A DNA stretch of 64,000 nt from Bacteroidota bacterium (GCA_016711825.1 JADJSG010000006.1:558001-622000); one strand, 5' to 3'. Shown: positions 41,198-50,537, numbered from the stretch's first letter. Numbers and translations: made by a program. The notes: generated from the letters alone by a model not told the origin.

Positions 41198-42313
41198 TTA
41201 AGCACCAATCATCAAAGGCATAATGAGAATCAACAAATCTTCATTGGGTTTTGTCTCTGTTTGTTTGATTAAACCAGCACGACTAGGGGTGCTGAATTCA
41301 AGCAAGACTTCTTCTCCTTCAATAATATTTACCAACTCAATCAGCAATTTGGCATTGAAAGCAATTTTCATATCCTCCCCTTTATATTGGCAGGGCATTT
41401 GCTCATTTCCTTCAAAAGAGTAATCAACATCTTGTGAATATAAATGCAAATTATTTCCGACAATATCTAACACTACTTGATTGGTGGTTTTATTGGCAAA
41501 TACATTTACACGACGTAAGGCACCCATAAAATCTATTTTGTTCAAAATGAGTTTGTACGGATTATCAGCCGGAATCACAATTTTATAATCAGGAAATTTA
41601 GCATCAATCAATCGACAACTGAGTTCTATATTTTCGCCAATAACAAATAAGTGGTTTTTATTGTATGAAATAGTCACCTCTGTAGAAGTATTGAGGTTGT
41701 TTTTAAGTTGTAATAAAGCTTTTCGAGGGGCTATAAAACTATCATTGACAGGGCAATGAACATCCATTTTGATGCATCGCACCAAACGATGAGCGTCAGT
41801 AGCTACTAAGGTCATATTGTTTTCAACCAATTCAAAAAACACGCCACTCATAGCAGGTCGCATATCATCTGAACTTACTGCAATCAAAGCTTTAGCGATA
41901 CCATCACTTAACTCTGCTGCCGACATAGTAAAACTTTGGGTATCATCTGCTACAGGCTCTGTAGGAAAATTATTTGCATCTTCGCCTACAATTTTATACT
42001 TACCTTGTTCGCTTGTAATATCTATGCCATAGTCTTGTAAATTTACATCAAACGTCATAGGCTGTTCGGGTAAATTTTTAAGGTAATCGAGCAATACTTT
42101 TGATTGAATACATAATCTGCCATCTGCTGTTGACTGTACATCTAAATTCACTTTCATGGTTGTTTCAAGATCCGTACTTACAACTGTGAGTTTATTGTCT
42201 TTGATTAAAAAAAGGAATGACTCTAATATGGGCAATATATTACTAGCACTAATGATACCGCTTATGCTTTGTAAATTTTTTAGCAATAACCCTGAGGAAA
42301 CTATAAATCTCAT
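41198..42313 (-). CDS. dnaN: DNA polymerase III subunit beta (sliding clamp)
   Basis: 371 aa, the usual length for the bacterial beta clamp, with three topologically similar domains. Recognisable segments are MRFIVSSGLLLKNLQSISG at the N-terminus, NILPILESFLFLI, TDLETTMKV, MRPAMSGVFFELV with VATDAHRLVRC at the start of domain 2, and LILIMPLM at the C-terminus. It forms the dimeric ring that tethers DNA polymerase III to DNA. The ATG at 42313 is chosen because it aligns with family N-termini, and because a TATATTTG promoter box (42338-42345) overlaps the alternative start at 42340. dnaA is not adjacent, so this is not the classic dnaA-dnaN origin region. Confidence 0.95.
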   Translation of the reverse strand: MRFIVSSGLLLKNLQSISGIISASNILPILESFLFLIKDNKLTVVSTDLETTMKVNLDVQSTADGRLCIQSKVLLDYLKNLPEQPMTFDVNLQDYGIDITSEQGKYKIVGEDANNFPTEPVADDTQSFTMSAAELSDGIAKALIAVSSDDMRPAMSGVFFELVENNMTLVATDAHRLVRCIKMDVHCPVNDSFIAPRKALLQLKNNLNTSTEVTISYNKNHLFVIGENIELSCRLIDAKFPDYKIVIPADNPYKLILNKIDFMGALRRVNVFANKTTNQVVLDIVGNNLHLYSQDVDYSFEGNEQMPCQYKGEDMKIAFNAKLLIELVNIIEGEEVLLEFSTPSRAGLIKQTETKPNEDLLILIMPLMIGA

Positions 42314-42337
42314 GAAAATTAATTTTTTTTGAAAGCA

Positions 42338-42345
42338 CAAATATA
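42338..42345 (-). promoter_or_regulatory. -7 box of dnaN
   Basis: Minus-strand TATATTTG, 24 nt upstream of the ATG at 42313. It decides the start codon by overlapping the only upstream alternative. Confidence 0.5.
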
Positions 42346-42571
42346 TATTTTTTTAGGTCAAAAAGTATTAAAAAGTGATATTGAACAAATCCTTTTCATG
42401 AAGTGAGTGACATTTAATCACCCTTTTAGATTATTGAAATCAATTGTAAACCTAATGAATCGCATAAGTGATATTCAGTTTTAAAAAAAATCTATGAGAA
42501 AGCGTCCAAACGAGTTAAAAGGGTATAAAAAAATTTACCACTCCTTGCTTTTTTTATTACTTTAGCATTTT

Positions 42572-43921
42572 ATGGGATTTCTAGATAAACTATTCAATTT
42601 TGGAAAAGCGGATGATGAACGCAATACAAATCCGTCTGTTGCATCTGTGAATATCAAAATGGGTCGCTATTCAGACAATAATAAAACGGTTGCCAAAACC
42701 AACAAATGGTATGAAGCAGAGGATTTATACAAAGAAAAAAAATACAATGAAAGTATAGAAGCTTTTTTTGATTATTTGCGTGATGATGTTGAAGACAATG
42801 TACGACTCACCAAAATAAGTGAATCTACCTATTCGTTTGAAATCTATCAAGGTACAAAGATTGTGCATGGCCAAATCAATTTAAATGAAGTGACAGCACA
42901 AGTATCCCTGGCACAAATGGAAAAAGGCTTGATTCCTGTGATGCGCCGACTATTAGAAATGAACTATACCTTATTTTATGCACGTTACGCGTTACACGAT
43001 AATCGGTTGTGCATGTTATTTGATTCGTCTCGTGAAATTGCCAGTCCCAACAAACTGTATTATGGACTTAAAGAATTAGCAACTAAAGCAGACAAACAAG
43101 ATGATTTACTGGTCAGTGATTTTGCCTCTTTAAAGGCAATTGACGACTCGCATGTAGTACAATTTACAGAGCAAGAAAAAGAAACTAAATATAAATATTT
43201 TGTATTCTGGATTGAATCAACCCTAAAAAAAATAGAAGAGCTGAACCAGGACAGTTTTTCGGGAGGCATTGCCTATATGTTTCTCTCCTTAATCTATAAA
43301 TTAGATTTTTTAATCACTCCTGAAGGAAAATTATTGAATGAAATTGAACGAATCAATAATCTTTATTGGCTTAACAAGGAAGATAAAACAGCGGTAGAAA
43401 GAAATCAATTATTAAAAGATGCATTTCAAAAATTATTACTTTGGGATAAAGCAGAAGTATTGAAATATTTTTATCGAGCCAAAGCCACCTTTTCGGTGAA
43501 TGCGCCAAAACCTCAGCAAGTGCTTACCGATGGCGTCAGATCTGCTTTAGATAATATGCAATGGTATAAAGACAATAAACATTTCGACATTGCAAATACT
43601 GTGATGGAATATGGCATAGCCTATTGTCAATATTCATATAGCTTGCCCAAACCACTTACCGATTTGTTTACATTATATATGCATATCAACTACAGTGCCT
43701 ATTTTGAAGAATTAGGTTTTACGGAACGATATTACAATCAGCATACCTTTAAAATGAGTGAAATAAAATCAAGAATCAACTATATTATAAACCAAGCAAA
43801 AGAAAAGTATCCCTTATTGGCATTTAATACCGATCAGCTGTACTTTTCGTCGTTGGTTGATTTTAATATTTCATTTTTGAAACAGATTGAAACCTTTAAT
43901 TTTGACAATAAACAACAATAA
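42572..43921 (+). CDS. Uncharacterised protein with YbjN/T3S-chaperone-like domain
   Basis: A 449-aa cytoplasmic protein (no signal peptide or membrane segment). Residues 1-45 look disordered. Residues about 48-62 (WYEAEDLYKEKKYNESIEAF) are TPR-like. Residues about 72-190 resemble the YbjN/type III secretion chaperone-like fold: strands TYSFEIYQGTKIVHGQI, helix IPVMRRLLEMNY, strand RLCMLFDS, helix LKELATKADKQDDLL. Residues 200-449 are mostly helical. The 120-residue domain is visibly related to the C-terminus of the protease encoded 26 nt downstream: both have LL..NY, then a strand pair, then L.EL.TKAD..D.LL...F. The two genes probably form an operon and the proteins may pair through this domain. 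No name is available. Confidence 0.8.
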   Translation: MGFLDKLFNFGKADDERNTNPSVASVNIKMGRYSDNNKTVAKTNKWYEAEDLYKEKKYNESIEAFFDYLRDDVEDNVRLTKISESTYSFEIYQGTKIVHGQINLNEVTAQVSLAQMEKGLIPVMRRLLEMNYTLFYARYALHDNRLCMLFDSSREIASPNKLYYGLKELATKADKQDDLLVSDFASLKAIDDSHVVQFTEQEKETKYKYFVFWIESTLKKIEELNQDSFSGGIAYMFLSLIYKLDFLITPEGKLLNEIERINNLYWLNKEDKTAVERNQLLKDAFQKLLLWDKAEVLKYFYRAKATFSVNAPKPQQVLTDGVRSALDNMQWYKDNKHFDIANTVMEYGIAYCQYSYSLPKPLTDLFTLYMHINYSAYFEELGFTERYYNQHTFKMSEIKSRINYIINQAKEKYPLLAFNTDQLYFSSLVDFNISFLKQIETFNFDNKQQ

Positions 43922-43947
43922 GCAAATCTTCATTTAAATAATGATTC

Positions 43948-45042
43948 ATGACATTAAGCGAAATCATAGAAAGTTTTAAAGTATCTGTCATTCAGATTGC
44001 TACCCAACAGTCCACTGGAACGGGTTTTTATTTAAATGAGTATAACTTAATTATTACAAATCATCACGTTATCAAGGGTAATGGTGATGTAACTATTAAA
44101 GGCAAAACGTTTCCCAAGCAATTTACCAAAGTCGTTTTTTACGATTCTAAATATGACATTGCTTTTTTGATGCCACCACATGAAATACAGTTTCCGGAAA
44201 TCAAATTAGGCGATTACAAACAACTTCGTGATGGCGACGATATACTTGCCATTGGGCATCCTTATGGGCTCAACTATTCATCTACACAAGGTGTGATTTC
44301 AAGGGTAGACCGGGTGCAAAATGGACTCAATTATATACAGATTGATGCTGCTATTAACCCAGGCAATAGCGGTGGCCCATTGGTAAACATGACTGGTGAA
44401 GTAGTCGGTGTCAATACTTTTATCATCAGAGGTGGCGACAACCTAGGCTTTGCACTACCTGCCAATTATTTACGCGAAGCCCTCGATCAGTATTTACCAT
44501 TAAACGGTACAAGTGTGGTGCGTTGTCACTCCTGCTCCACTTTGGTACATGAAGGAAATATTGATGGGGAATATTGTCCAAATTGTGGTACAAAAATTGA
44601 ACTGATCGCTTACAAAGACAAAAACGTAGAGACTACAGGCATTGCAAAAACCATTGAAGATATATTAGAAAAACTTGGCAAGGACAAGGAATTAGCAAGA
44701 AGTTCGACCAATAACTGGGAAGTAAAAGAAGGCAGTGCCACCATCAAAATCAGTTATAACCCCGACAGTTACTTTGTGGTAGGAGACGCCTATTTATGTC
44801 AATTACCCAAACAAGAAATCGGCAAGGTATATGAATATTTACTACGTGAAAATTATCACATGAAAAGTATGCTTTTTAGTGTATCTCAACAGGATATTAT
44901 ACTTACAAGTTTGACTTATGATATGGACATGACAGCACAAAGTGGCGAAAAAATGCTTAAAGAGCTGATGACTAAAGCTGATTATTATGATAATTTGCTG
45001 ATTGAGCAATTTGGCTGTCTGCCCAAACTGGAAGAGAGTTAA
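43948..45042 (+). CDS. Cytoplasmic trypsin-like (HtrA-related) protease with zinc ribbon and YbjN-like tail
   Basis: 364 aa. Residues 1-185 are a trypsin-like S1C domain with a complete triad: H40 (TNHHVI), D70 (SKYDIAFL), S141 (NPGNSGGPL). Residues 193-213 form a four-cysteine zinc ribbon (C193xxC196, C210xxC213). Residues about 225-364 are a YbjN/T3S-chaperone-like domain related to the protein encoded just upstream. There is no signal peptide, no membrane segment and no PDZ domain, so it differs from periplasmic DegP/DegQ and should act in the cytoplasm. The 26-nt gap to the upstream gene suggests an operon. Substrate and role are unknown; regulation or targeting through the shared domain is a testable inference. 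Confidence 0.85.
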   Translation: MTLSEIIESFKVSVIQIATQQSTGTGFYLNEYNLIITNHHVIKGNGDVTIKGKTFPKQFTKVVFYDSKYDIAFLMPPHEIQFPEIKLGDYKQLRDGDDILAIGHPYGLNYSSTQGVISRVDRVQNGLNYIQIDAAINPGNSGGPLVNMTGEVVGVNTFIIRGGDNLGFALPANYLREALDQYLPLNGTSVVRCHSCSTLVHEGNIDGEYCPNCGTKIELIAYKDKNVETTGIAKTIEDILEKLGKDKELARSSTNNWEVKEGSATIKISYNPDSYFVVGDAYLCQLPKQEIGKVYEYLLRENYHMKSMLFSVSQQDIILTSLTYDMDMTAQSGEKMLKELMTKADYYDNLLIEQFGCLPKLEES

Positions 45043-45145
45043 TGACAAAAATGCTTTTTATTCAAGAAATAAATAACATGGATTGATTTAATATGTTGAT
45101 ATTAAATATTGATGTAATTTTAATTTTTATATTAAAAAAGCTCTT

Positions 45146-46054
45146 ATGTTAACCATTATCATTGGCGTTATCCTATTCCTGGCTTCATCGCGTTTACCCT
45201 TAAGTTTAAACAAATACCAGGAACCCTCAAAAATAAAAAACGGCTTACGTATTGCAGCTTTGTTATTGATCGTCTTTGGCGTGTTTACATCCTGCATTAA
45301 ACAAATTGATGCAGGTTTTATTGGCGTTCAATCATTGTTTGGTAAAATTCAACAAAAGACTTTAGGCAGTGGGTTAAATTTTGTAAACCCATTGATGGAA
45401 ATAAAACATTTGGATGTAAGAACTCAAAATTATACCATGAGTGGGGTACATGATGAAGGCGACAAAAACGGAGATGATGCGATACGTGTGCTTACGAAAG
45501 ATGGCTTAGAAGTCAGTATTGATCTTTCGGTACTTTATAGAATTAGTGCTGAACAAGCGCCTAAATTGATTAAAGAAATCGGGGTTGAATTTAAAGATAA
45601 AATTATCAGACCGGTGGCAAGAACCAAAATAAGAGATAATGCGGTTTATTATGACGCCATTGAATTGTATTCAACCCGAAGAGATGAATTTCAGACACGC
45701 ATTTTTAAGAGTATCGAAGATGAATTTGTAAAACGAGGATTGGTGCTTGAAAATCTATTGGTAAGAAACATTACCCTTCCCCAAACTGTAAAACTGACTA
45801 TTGAAAGTAAAATCAATGCGGAACAAGATGCACAAAAGATGCAATTTGTATTACAAAAAGAAAAGCAAGAAGCTGAACGTAAGCGTGTAGAAGCACAAGG
45901 GATTGCTGACTATCAACGCATTATTAATGAGGGATTGACTGATAAACAACTACAGTATGAACAAATAAAAGCCTATAAAGAATTAGCCAATTCGGAAAAT
46001 AGTAAAATAATCGTAATGCCCAATAATGGCAAATTGATATTGGACGCAAAGTAA
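45146..46054 (+). CDS. Prohibitin/SPFH (band 7) domain membrane protein
   Basis: 302 aa. There are two hydrophobic segments (residues 2-15 and about 34-52), the second followed by the SPFH domain (GFIGVQSLFGKIQQKTLGSG, then LNFVNPL...DVRTQNYTM, then EVSIDLSVLYRI). A charged coiled-coil (EQDAQKMQFVLQKEKQEAERKRVEAQGIADYQRI) follows. This order is typical of prohibitin-like SPFH proteins, which form membrane-bound rings and often restrain proteases or organise membrane microdomains. It lies 103 nt after the cytoplasmic protease gene on the same strand; a functional link is possible but unproven. A strong hairpin terminator lies downstream. Confidence 0.9.
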   Translation: MLTIIIGVILFLASSRLPLSLNKYQEPSKIKNGLRIAALLLIVFGVFTSCIKQIDAGFIGVQSLFGKIQQKTLGSGLNFVNPLMEIKHLDVRTQNYTMSGVHDEGDKNGDDAIRVLTKDGLEVSIDLSVLYRISAEQAPKLIKEIGVEFKDKIIRPVARTKIRDNAVYYDAIELYSTRRDEFQTRIFKSIEDEFVKRGLVLENLLVRNITLPQTVKLTIESKINAEQDAQKMQFVLQKEKQEAERKRVEAQGIADYQRIINEGLTDKQLQYEQIKAYKELANSENSKIIVMPNNGKLILDAK

Positions 46055-46163
46055 TACCAACAACCTATTAAAGATAGTTCATTTGTTATTGCTTAAATGC
46101 AATGTGTATGGGTATTATACCTAACTTTTTTAAACTACTTATTAAGTACATTTGGGTTAATAC
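46055..46163 (+). repeat. Dispersed intergenic repeat, copy after the SPFH gene
   Basis: It begins immediately after the SPFH stop codon with TACCAACAACC and runs to about GGGTTAATACC. It contains the near-palindrome GGTATTATACC in its centre. This copy was used as the reference for the alignments at 11801, 26321 and 36885. Confidence 0.7.
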
Positions 46164-46192
46164 CGATATCAAAAGTGTGGACCCTTTACATA

Positions 46193-46222
46193 AAGAAACC
46201 GTTGCCTTCGCAACGGTTTCTT
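46193..46222. terminator. Bidirectional hairpin terminator between SPFH and S46 peptidase genes
   Basis: A perfect 13-bp stem AAGAAACCGTTGC/GCAACGGTTTCTT (46193-46205 and 46210-46222) with a CTTC loop, placed between convergent genes. Confidence 0.85.
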
Positions 46223-46248
46223 GTATTATAAATATGCTGATGTGAATC

Positions 46249-48399
46249 TTAATATCTTACACTCATTTCATCGATTAATTTTCGACCATCCAATACTTTG
46301 TCAACCACCCAAAGGATATAACGAATATCGGCACAAATGGTGCGTTTATATCTTTTGTCAAAAGCAATATCGCCACTCATGGCTTCCCAATTGCCATCAA
46401 AAGCACAACCAATCAATTCGCCATTGCCATTGATAACAGGGCTTCCTGAATTACCTCCTGTAATATCATTGGTGGTGATGAAGCAAGTTACTAATCCGCC
46501 CAATGATTTATCAGCATAAGCGCCATAATCTCTGTTTTTGAGTAAGTCTACAATTTTCGGTTGCAAATCAAATTCTTTGTCACCTGCTTTATATTTTTGC
46601 AATAATCCATCTGCTAAGGTATAGTAGTTATAAAATACTGCATCCTTTGGTGCATATGAATTTACTTTACCATAGCTCAAACGCATCGTAGAATTGGCGT
46701 CTGGATACATTTGTTTATTTTTGTTTTTCTCTAACAAAGCCCCTTGGTACGCACGATTGAGTTCAAACATTTCATAATTAAACTCATTGATTTTAGGTTC
46801 ATAATACGTTTTATAATTCTTTACAACACTCAAAGCATGAACAACTGCAGGATCGTTTAGTAAAGTTTGAATATTATCAGCATCGCACATTTCATTCATC
46901 TTAGCTGAGTCTAAAAGAACTGTATTGTTGTATACATAATCGGCATATTGGTCAAATGCCTGTTGCCAATTTTCATCACCAAAATTTTTAAAGACTTCAT
47001 TATTATACACATCAGGATGTTGTGCTTTTGGTACATCTTGATAAAACATTAGATTGAGCGCTGCAAATACTTTTTTATCTAATTCAACATTCATATTTTT
47101 CAATATCATGCTTTGTGCTATTTTAAGTCTTTTGCAAAGTTTATTGATTGAATCTGCGCTTACTTCAGCATCCACTGCTTTCTCAATATTTTCAAAGCTA
47201 GCCCCTAATTTTGTAAGAGAGCTGGCCATGATAGCTTCACGATAATAGGTTTGGTGTTTAGCATAGGGTGTATAGGCTGCATAAGCTTTTTGATAGTCAC
47301 TCATCAAACGGGTGTATGCTTTATTTTCGCGAGCCCAGCGTTCAAATTCATTTTCTTCTTGTTGTTTTTGCGAAAGGATATTAAGGTTTTTCAATTGTTC
47401 CGTTTGACCAATAAAATATTTCCAATAGTTAGCGATGCCTGCATAACTTGATGCATATTGCAAATCGACAGCAGGATCTTTCGCCATTTCTTCGCGCATG
47501 ATTGACAAGCGTTTATCACGAATTTTTACAACTGAAGGATTAGATAAGTTAATGGCTAAATCAACTCCATACGAAGTAAGATAACGTGTAGTACGACCCG
47601 GATAACCCATAATCATTGCATAGTCATTGTCTTTTACCCCTTTTAAAGATACTGGCAAATGGTGTTTAGGTATATAAGGTCTGTTGTTTTTTGAGTAAGG
47701 TGCTGGTTTGTTATCGTTATTGCTATAAACCCTAAACATTGAAAAATCGCATGTATGACGTGGCCACATCCAATTATCTGTGTCACCACCAAATTTTCCT
47801 AAATTTTCAGGCGGGGTGGCTACCAATCTGATATCGGTAAAACGTTGATACACAAACAAATAATATTTATTGCCTGCATAAAACGATTTGACTTCACTTT
47901 CATAGGTGCCGTTTTCATTGGCTTTCTTGGCAATTTCTTTGGCAATTTCTTCAAATTTTGTCTCCACTTCTTTGCCGTATGCGTTGCCGATATGTTTACT
48001 TACCTGATCGGTCACATCTTCGATGCGTGAAAGAAATTTAACACTCAAACCCACAGCAGGCAATTCTTCTTCCATGCTATTTGCCATAAATCCATTCATC
48101 AAATAATTTTGATTTACTGAACTTAGGGTTGCAATTGCATCGTAACCACAATGATGATTTGTTAATAGTAAACCTTTATCAGAAATAATTTCACCCGTGC
48201 AGCCTCCACCAAAATGAACAATGGCATCCTTCATGGAATTATTATTAATGCTATAGATTTGTTCGGGTGTTAAACGAAGACCCAAACGTTGCATGGCTTC
48301 ATAGTTTTGCGATATCAGGAGTGGCATCCACATGCCCTCGTCGGCTTTGGTCAACTGTTGCGACATCACAAATAACAATAGTAAAATCAGTTTTTTCAT
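46249..48399 (-). CDS. S46 family dipeptidyl-peptidase, DPP7-like
   Basis: 716 aa with an N-terminal signal sequence (MKKLILLLLFVMSQQLTKA) followed by DEGMWMPLL, the free mature N-terminus typical of S46 enzymes. The chymotrypsin-like domain carries the catalytic His at residue 83 (TNHHCGYD) and Ser at 651 (TGGNSGSPV); a long helical domain lies between them. In Porphyromonas enzymes the residue 18 positions after the catalytic Ser sets P1 preference: Arg for acidic (DPP11), Gly for hydrophobic (DPP7). Here it is Gly669 (FDGNWE), so hydrophobic P1 is predicted. It would release dipeptides in the periplasm for nutrition. The ATG at 48399 is chosen because a -7 box at 48421-48428 overlaps the in-frame upstream ATG. 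Confidence 0.93.
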   Translation of the reverse strand: MKKLILLLLFVMSQQLTKADEGMWMPLLISQNYEAMQRLGLRLTPEQIYSINNNSMKDAIVHFGGGCTGEIISDKGLLLTNHHCGYDAIATLSSVNQNYLMNGFMANSMEEELPAVGLSVKFLSRIEDVTDQVSKHIGNAYGKEVETKFEEIAKEIAKKANENGTYESEVKSFYAGNKYYLFVYQRFTDIRLVATPPENLGKFGGDTDNWMWPRHTCDFSMFRVYSNNDNKPAPYSKNNRPYIPKHHLPVSLKGVKDNDYAMIMGYPGRTTRYLTSYGVDLAINLSNPSVVKIRDKRLSIMREEMAKDPAVDLQYASSYAGIANYWKYFIGQTEQLKNLNILSQKQQEENEFERWARENKAYTRLMSDYQKAYAAYTPYAKHQTYYREAIMASSLTKLGASFENIEKAVDAEVSADSINKLCKRLKIAQSMILKNMNVELDKKVFAALNLMFYQDVPKAQHPDVYNNEVFKNFGDENWQQAFDQYADYVYNNTVLLDSAKMNEMCDADNIQTLLNDPAVVHALSVVKNYKTYYEPKINEFNYEMFELNRAYQGALLEKNKNKQMYPDANSTMRLSYGKVNSYAPKDAVFYNYYTLADGLLQKYKAGDKEFDLQPKIVDLLKNRDYGAYADKSLGGLVTCFITTNDITGGNSGSPVINGNGELIGCAFDGNWEAMSGDIAFDKRYKRTICADIRYILWVVDKVLDGRKLIDEMSVRY

Positions 48400-48420
48400 T
48401 GAATTATGTTTTAATGAGCG

Positions 48421-48428
48421 CAAATATA
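48421..48428 (-). promoter_or_regulatory. -7 box of the S46 peptidase gene
   Basis: Minus-strand TATATTTG, 21 nt upstream of the ATG at 48399. It excludes the ATG at 48423 as the start. No TTG is present 19 nt upstream. Confidence 0.5.
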
Positions 48429-48720
48429 ATTCAAGACACTTGTTGTAGTAACATATTATGGATAAAAGGTTTTATTCTGTGATATCTTGATGCAGAATCG
48501 CTGTGAAATTTACAATAGTATGTTTTAAACCCAGATTTTGCAGTCGAAATCTCTTACAGACCAAAACGGTTACAAATAGTAGCATTTGTACAAACAACAC
48601 ATTAATGATAGTTAAATGACAATAAGCAAAATTTTAATGAGTGCAGGCATTCAAAATCTTAACAAACACACCTATTCATTGTATTTTTAGCGTTCAAAAC
48701 GAATTCAACTATAAAAATAT
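48429..48720. other. Intergenic region between the S46 peptidase promoter and the DUF4836 terminator
   Basis: About 290 nt. Nothing was recognised here beyond upstream promoter sequence for the peptidase gene; there is no credible coding frame. Confidence 0.5.
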
Positions 48721-48748
48721 AAAAGCAGGCATTGTAGTGCCTGCTTTT
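48721..48748 (-). terminator. Hairpin terminator of the DUF4836 gene
   Basis: An 11-bp stem AAAAGCAGGCA/TGCCTGCTTTT (48721-48731 and 48738-48748) with a 6-nt loop, 24 nt beyond the stop codon of the minus-strand gene. Confidence 0.8.
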
Positions 48749-48772
48749 AAGAATCGTTTAAAAAAAGTTTGA

Positions 48773-50437
48773 TTATACTGCGAGTGTATCAGCAATTATA
48801 TTTTTGTTTCTGCTATCTTGTTCTTTTTTCATTTTAATGCCAAGATTAATCAGCTGAATCATCGCATTTTCCTCTTTATTGCTAAAATATAAATTCCCTT
48901 CTAGGTGATTGGCATTTCCTTTCATTTTACCCCCATAAATTTGAGCATAGGTAAACATTGATTGAAGGTCAGCCAATAATTGTTTCTCTATTTCGCTTGT
49001 TGCCTCCATAGGTATCACGCTCATCATTTTCTTGATATTGGCATACATCGTTATCGGGTTATTGACAATATTTTTCCATACATCGGCTGGCAAACCCTCT
49101 TTTGCATTGCCTTTATTTTCCATAAACGCTTGTGCAGTTGTTTTTTGATTAGAAAATACCAGCTTATCTTTATCAAACATCAGGGCACCTTCATCACTAT
49201 ATGGCATTGAATAGGTATTGCCATTTTTAACCAATAAAGACTGACTTACGCCTTTGTCGAGCAAGCTTTGCAAACTACTCAACTGATTGACATTCATTGC
49301 ATAGGTTAGATTAAAATCGGGCATATCTGATACATATATGTCAGGGTTTTGTGTGGTGTCTTTTGTTTTTAATTTCATATCGGTGAGTGCAAAAACCATA
49401 TCGCCTTTAAAAGCACTTAAGATGGTTTCCATACTTGTACCTACAGCTACTAAGCCTAAATTAGCAAGCCCATCTAATTTAAATTCTTTCAAAAAATCTT
49501 CAATCATTTTAGGCTTTAAGTTATAAGCTACTAATAAGTCAATATCTTTTGATGGTATACTATTTACCAGCTTTTCATCCATGTTTTCATTAGAATATTT
49601 TTTGTAAATCGCAGCCAGTTCTTTGCTGAAGTAGTAATCCATTTCCATATCTACGGCACCCTTTTCAAAATCAAACCCGGTGGCCAATGCTGCATCACGA
49701 AAATAATCATCTTTGATAAATGCTTTTAATTCGGCAGTGTTTAAGTCTTTGTTTTGTTTGTAGAGCTCTTCATAATTTACCCAAAGTGAAAAATCATGAC
49801 CATCGTTTTGTAGTTTTTTAAAATTATCATTGCTTGTAATCGCATTGGTACTGTTTAAAGCAAACAATTCTTTCAAATAATTTTTATCCTTTTCTTCATT
49901 CACCATATCGGGGACTACAATTTCAGCGCCAGTAGAATCGGTTTCATAGCTAAATCTGTTGTTAATCATTGTAGCGATCGCTGCCTCTTTATTCCACGAC
50001 AAGATAAATTTGCTTTCAATTAAACAAGACTTGAATTCTTTATTGTCAACTACAGTAATAGCTGGATAATTTTTTGACAAAAAAGATTCGAATTTCGATA
50101 CATCCTTCATTCCTGCCAACAAACATGGATGATTTTCATCTTTCATATTGCCTGTATAAAAAATATATAATGTGGTAGCCGGGTCGATACCAATATTTGA
50201 AAAGTCCTTCATAGCCTTTTTCGACTCTTCGTTTTTGATATCCTTTTGCATTTCATCAAAAATTTCGCTCCCAGTCAATACATTCCAAATTAATTTTTTA
50301 CTAAGTTTATCCATATCAATGGCAAAAACACCTAGGGCATTTTTAGGAATGTATTTAGCGTGGTTGGGTATTTTATTGCATGAAAATACGGTGATGACTA
50401 TGAAAGCCATTATAATAATTTTACTGATTTTTATCAT
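48773..50437 (-). CDS. DUF4836 family lipoprotein
   Basis: 554 aa. The signal ends in a lipobox cysteine at residue 20 (VITVFSCNK). The start of the mature part, YIPKNALGVFAIDMDKLSKK, is typical of DUF4836, a Bacteroidota lipoprotein family of unknown function. The rest is an alternating alpha/beta protein with GDMVFALTDMKL in the middle and a polar tail. The length is usual for the family. A TATATTTA box at 50458-50465 (minus strand) lies 20 nt upstream of the ATG. It is transcribed alone and is probably outer-membrane anchored facing the periplasm. Function unknown. Confidence 0.85.
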   Translation of the reverse strand: MIKISKIIIMAFIVITVFSCNKIPNHAKYIPKNALGVFAIDMDKLSKKLIWNVLTGSEIFDEMQKDIKNEESKKAMKDFSNIGIDPATTLYIFYTGNMKDENHPCLLAGMKDVSKFESFLSKNYPAITVVDNKEFKSCLIESKFILSWNKEAAIATMINNRFSYETDSTGAEIVVPDMVNEEKDKNYLKELFALNSTNAITSNDNFKKLQNDGHDFSLWVNYEELYKQNKDLNTAELKAFIKDDYFRDAALATGFDFEKGAVDMEMDYYFSKELAAIYKKYSNENMDEKLVNSIPSKDIDLLVAYNLKPKMIEDFLKEFKLDGLANLGLVAVGTSMETILSAFKGDMVFALTDMKLKTKDTTQNPDIYVSDMPDFNLTYAMNVNQLSSLQSLLDKGVSQSLLVKNGNTYSMPYSDEGALMFDKDKLVFSNQKTTAQAFMENKGNAKEGLPADVWKNIVNNPITMYANIKKMMSVIPMEATSEIEKQLLADLQSMFTYAQIYGGKMKGNANHLEGNLYFSNKEENAMIQLINLGIKMKKEQDSRNKNIIADTLAV

Positions 50438-50507
50438 GTTGAGTTGTTTTTAATGCGTAAATATAATAAAATACTGCATTTTTATATAAAATACCCTACA
50501 AAGGGTA

Positions 50508-50537
50508 TTGAAATAATACAATGAGGTGTTATATTTG
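50508..50537 (+). promoter_or_regulatory. Consensus Bacteroidota promoter of the 60-aa lipoprotein gene
   Basis: TTG (50508-50510), 19-nt spacer, TATATTTG (50530-50537): a textbook -33/-7 arrangement. It covers the in-frame ATG at 50521, so translation must start downstream at 50563. Confidence 0.75.

Noticed and set aside
41198..42571. dnaN considered as a marker of the replication origin
   Set aside because: No dnaA, recF or gyrB neighbour and no DnaA-box cluster was recognised. dnaN is often separate from the origin in Bacteroidota.
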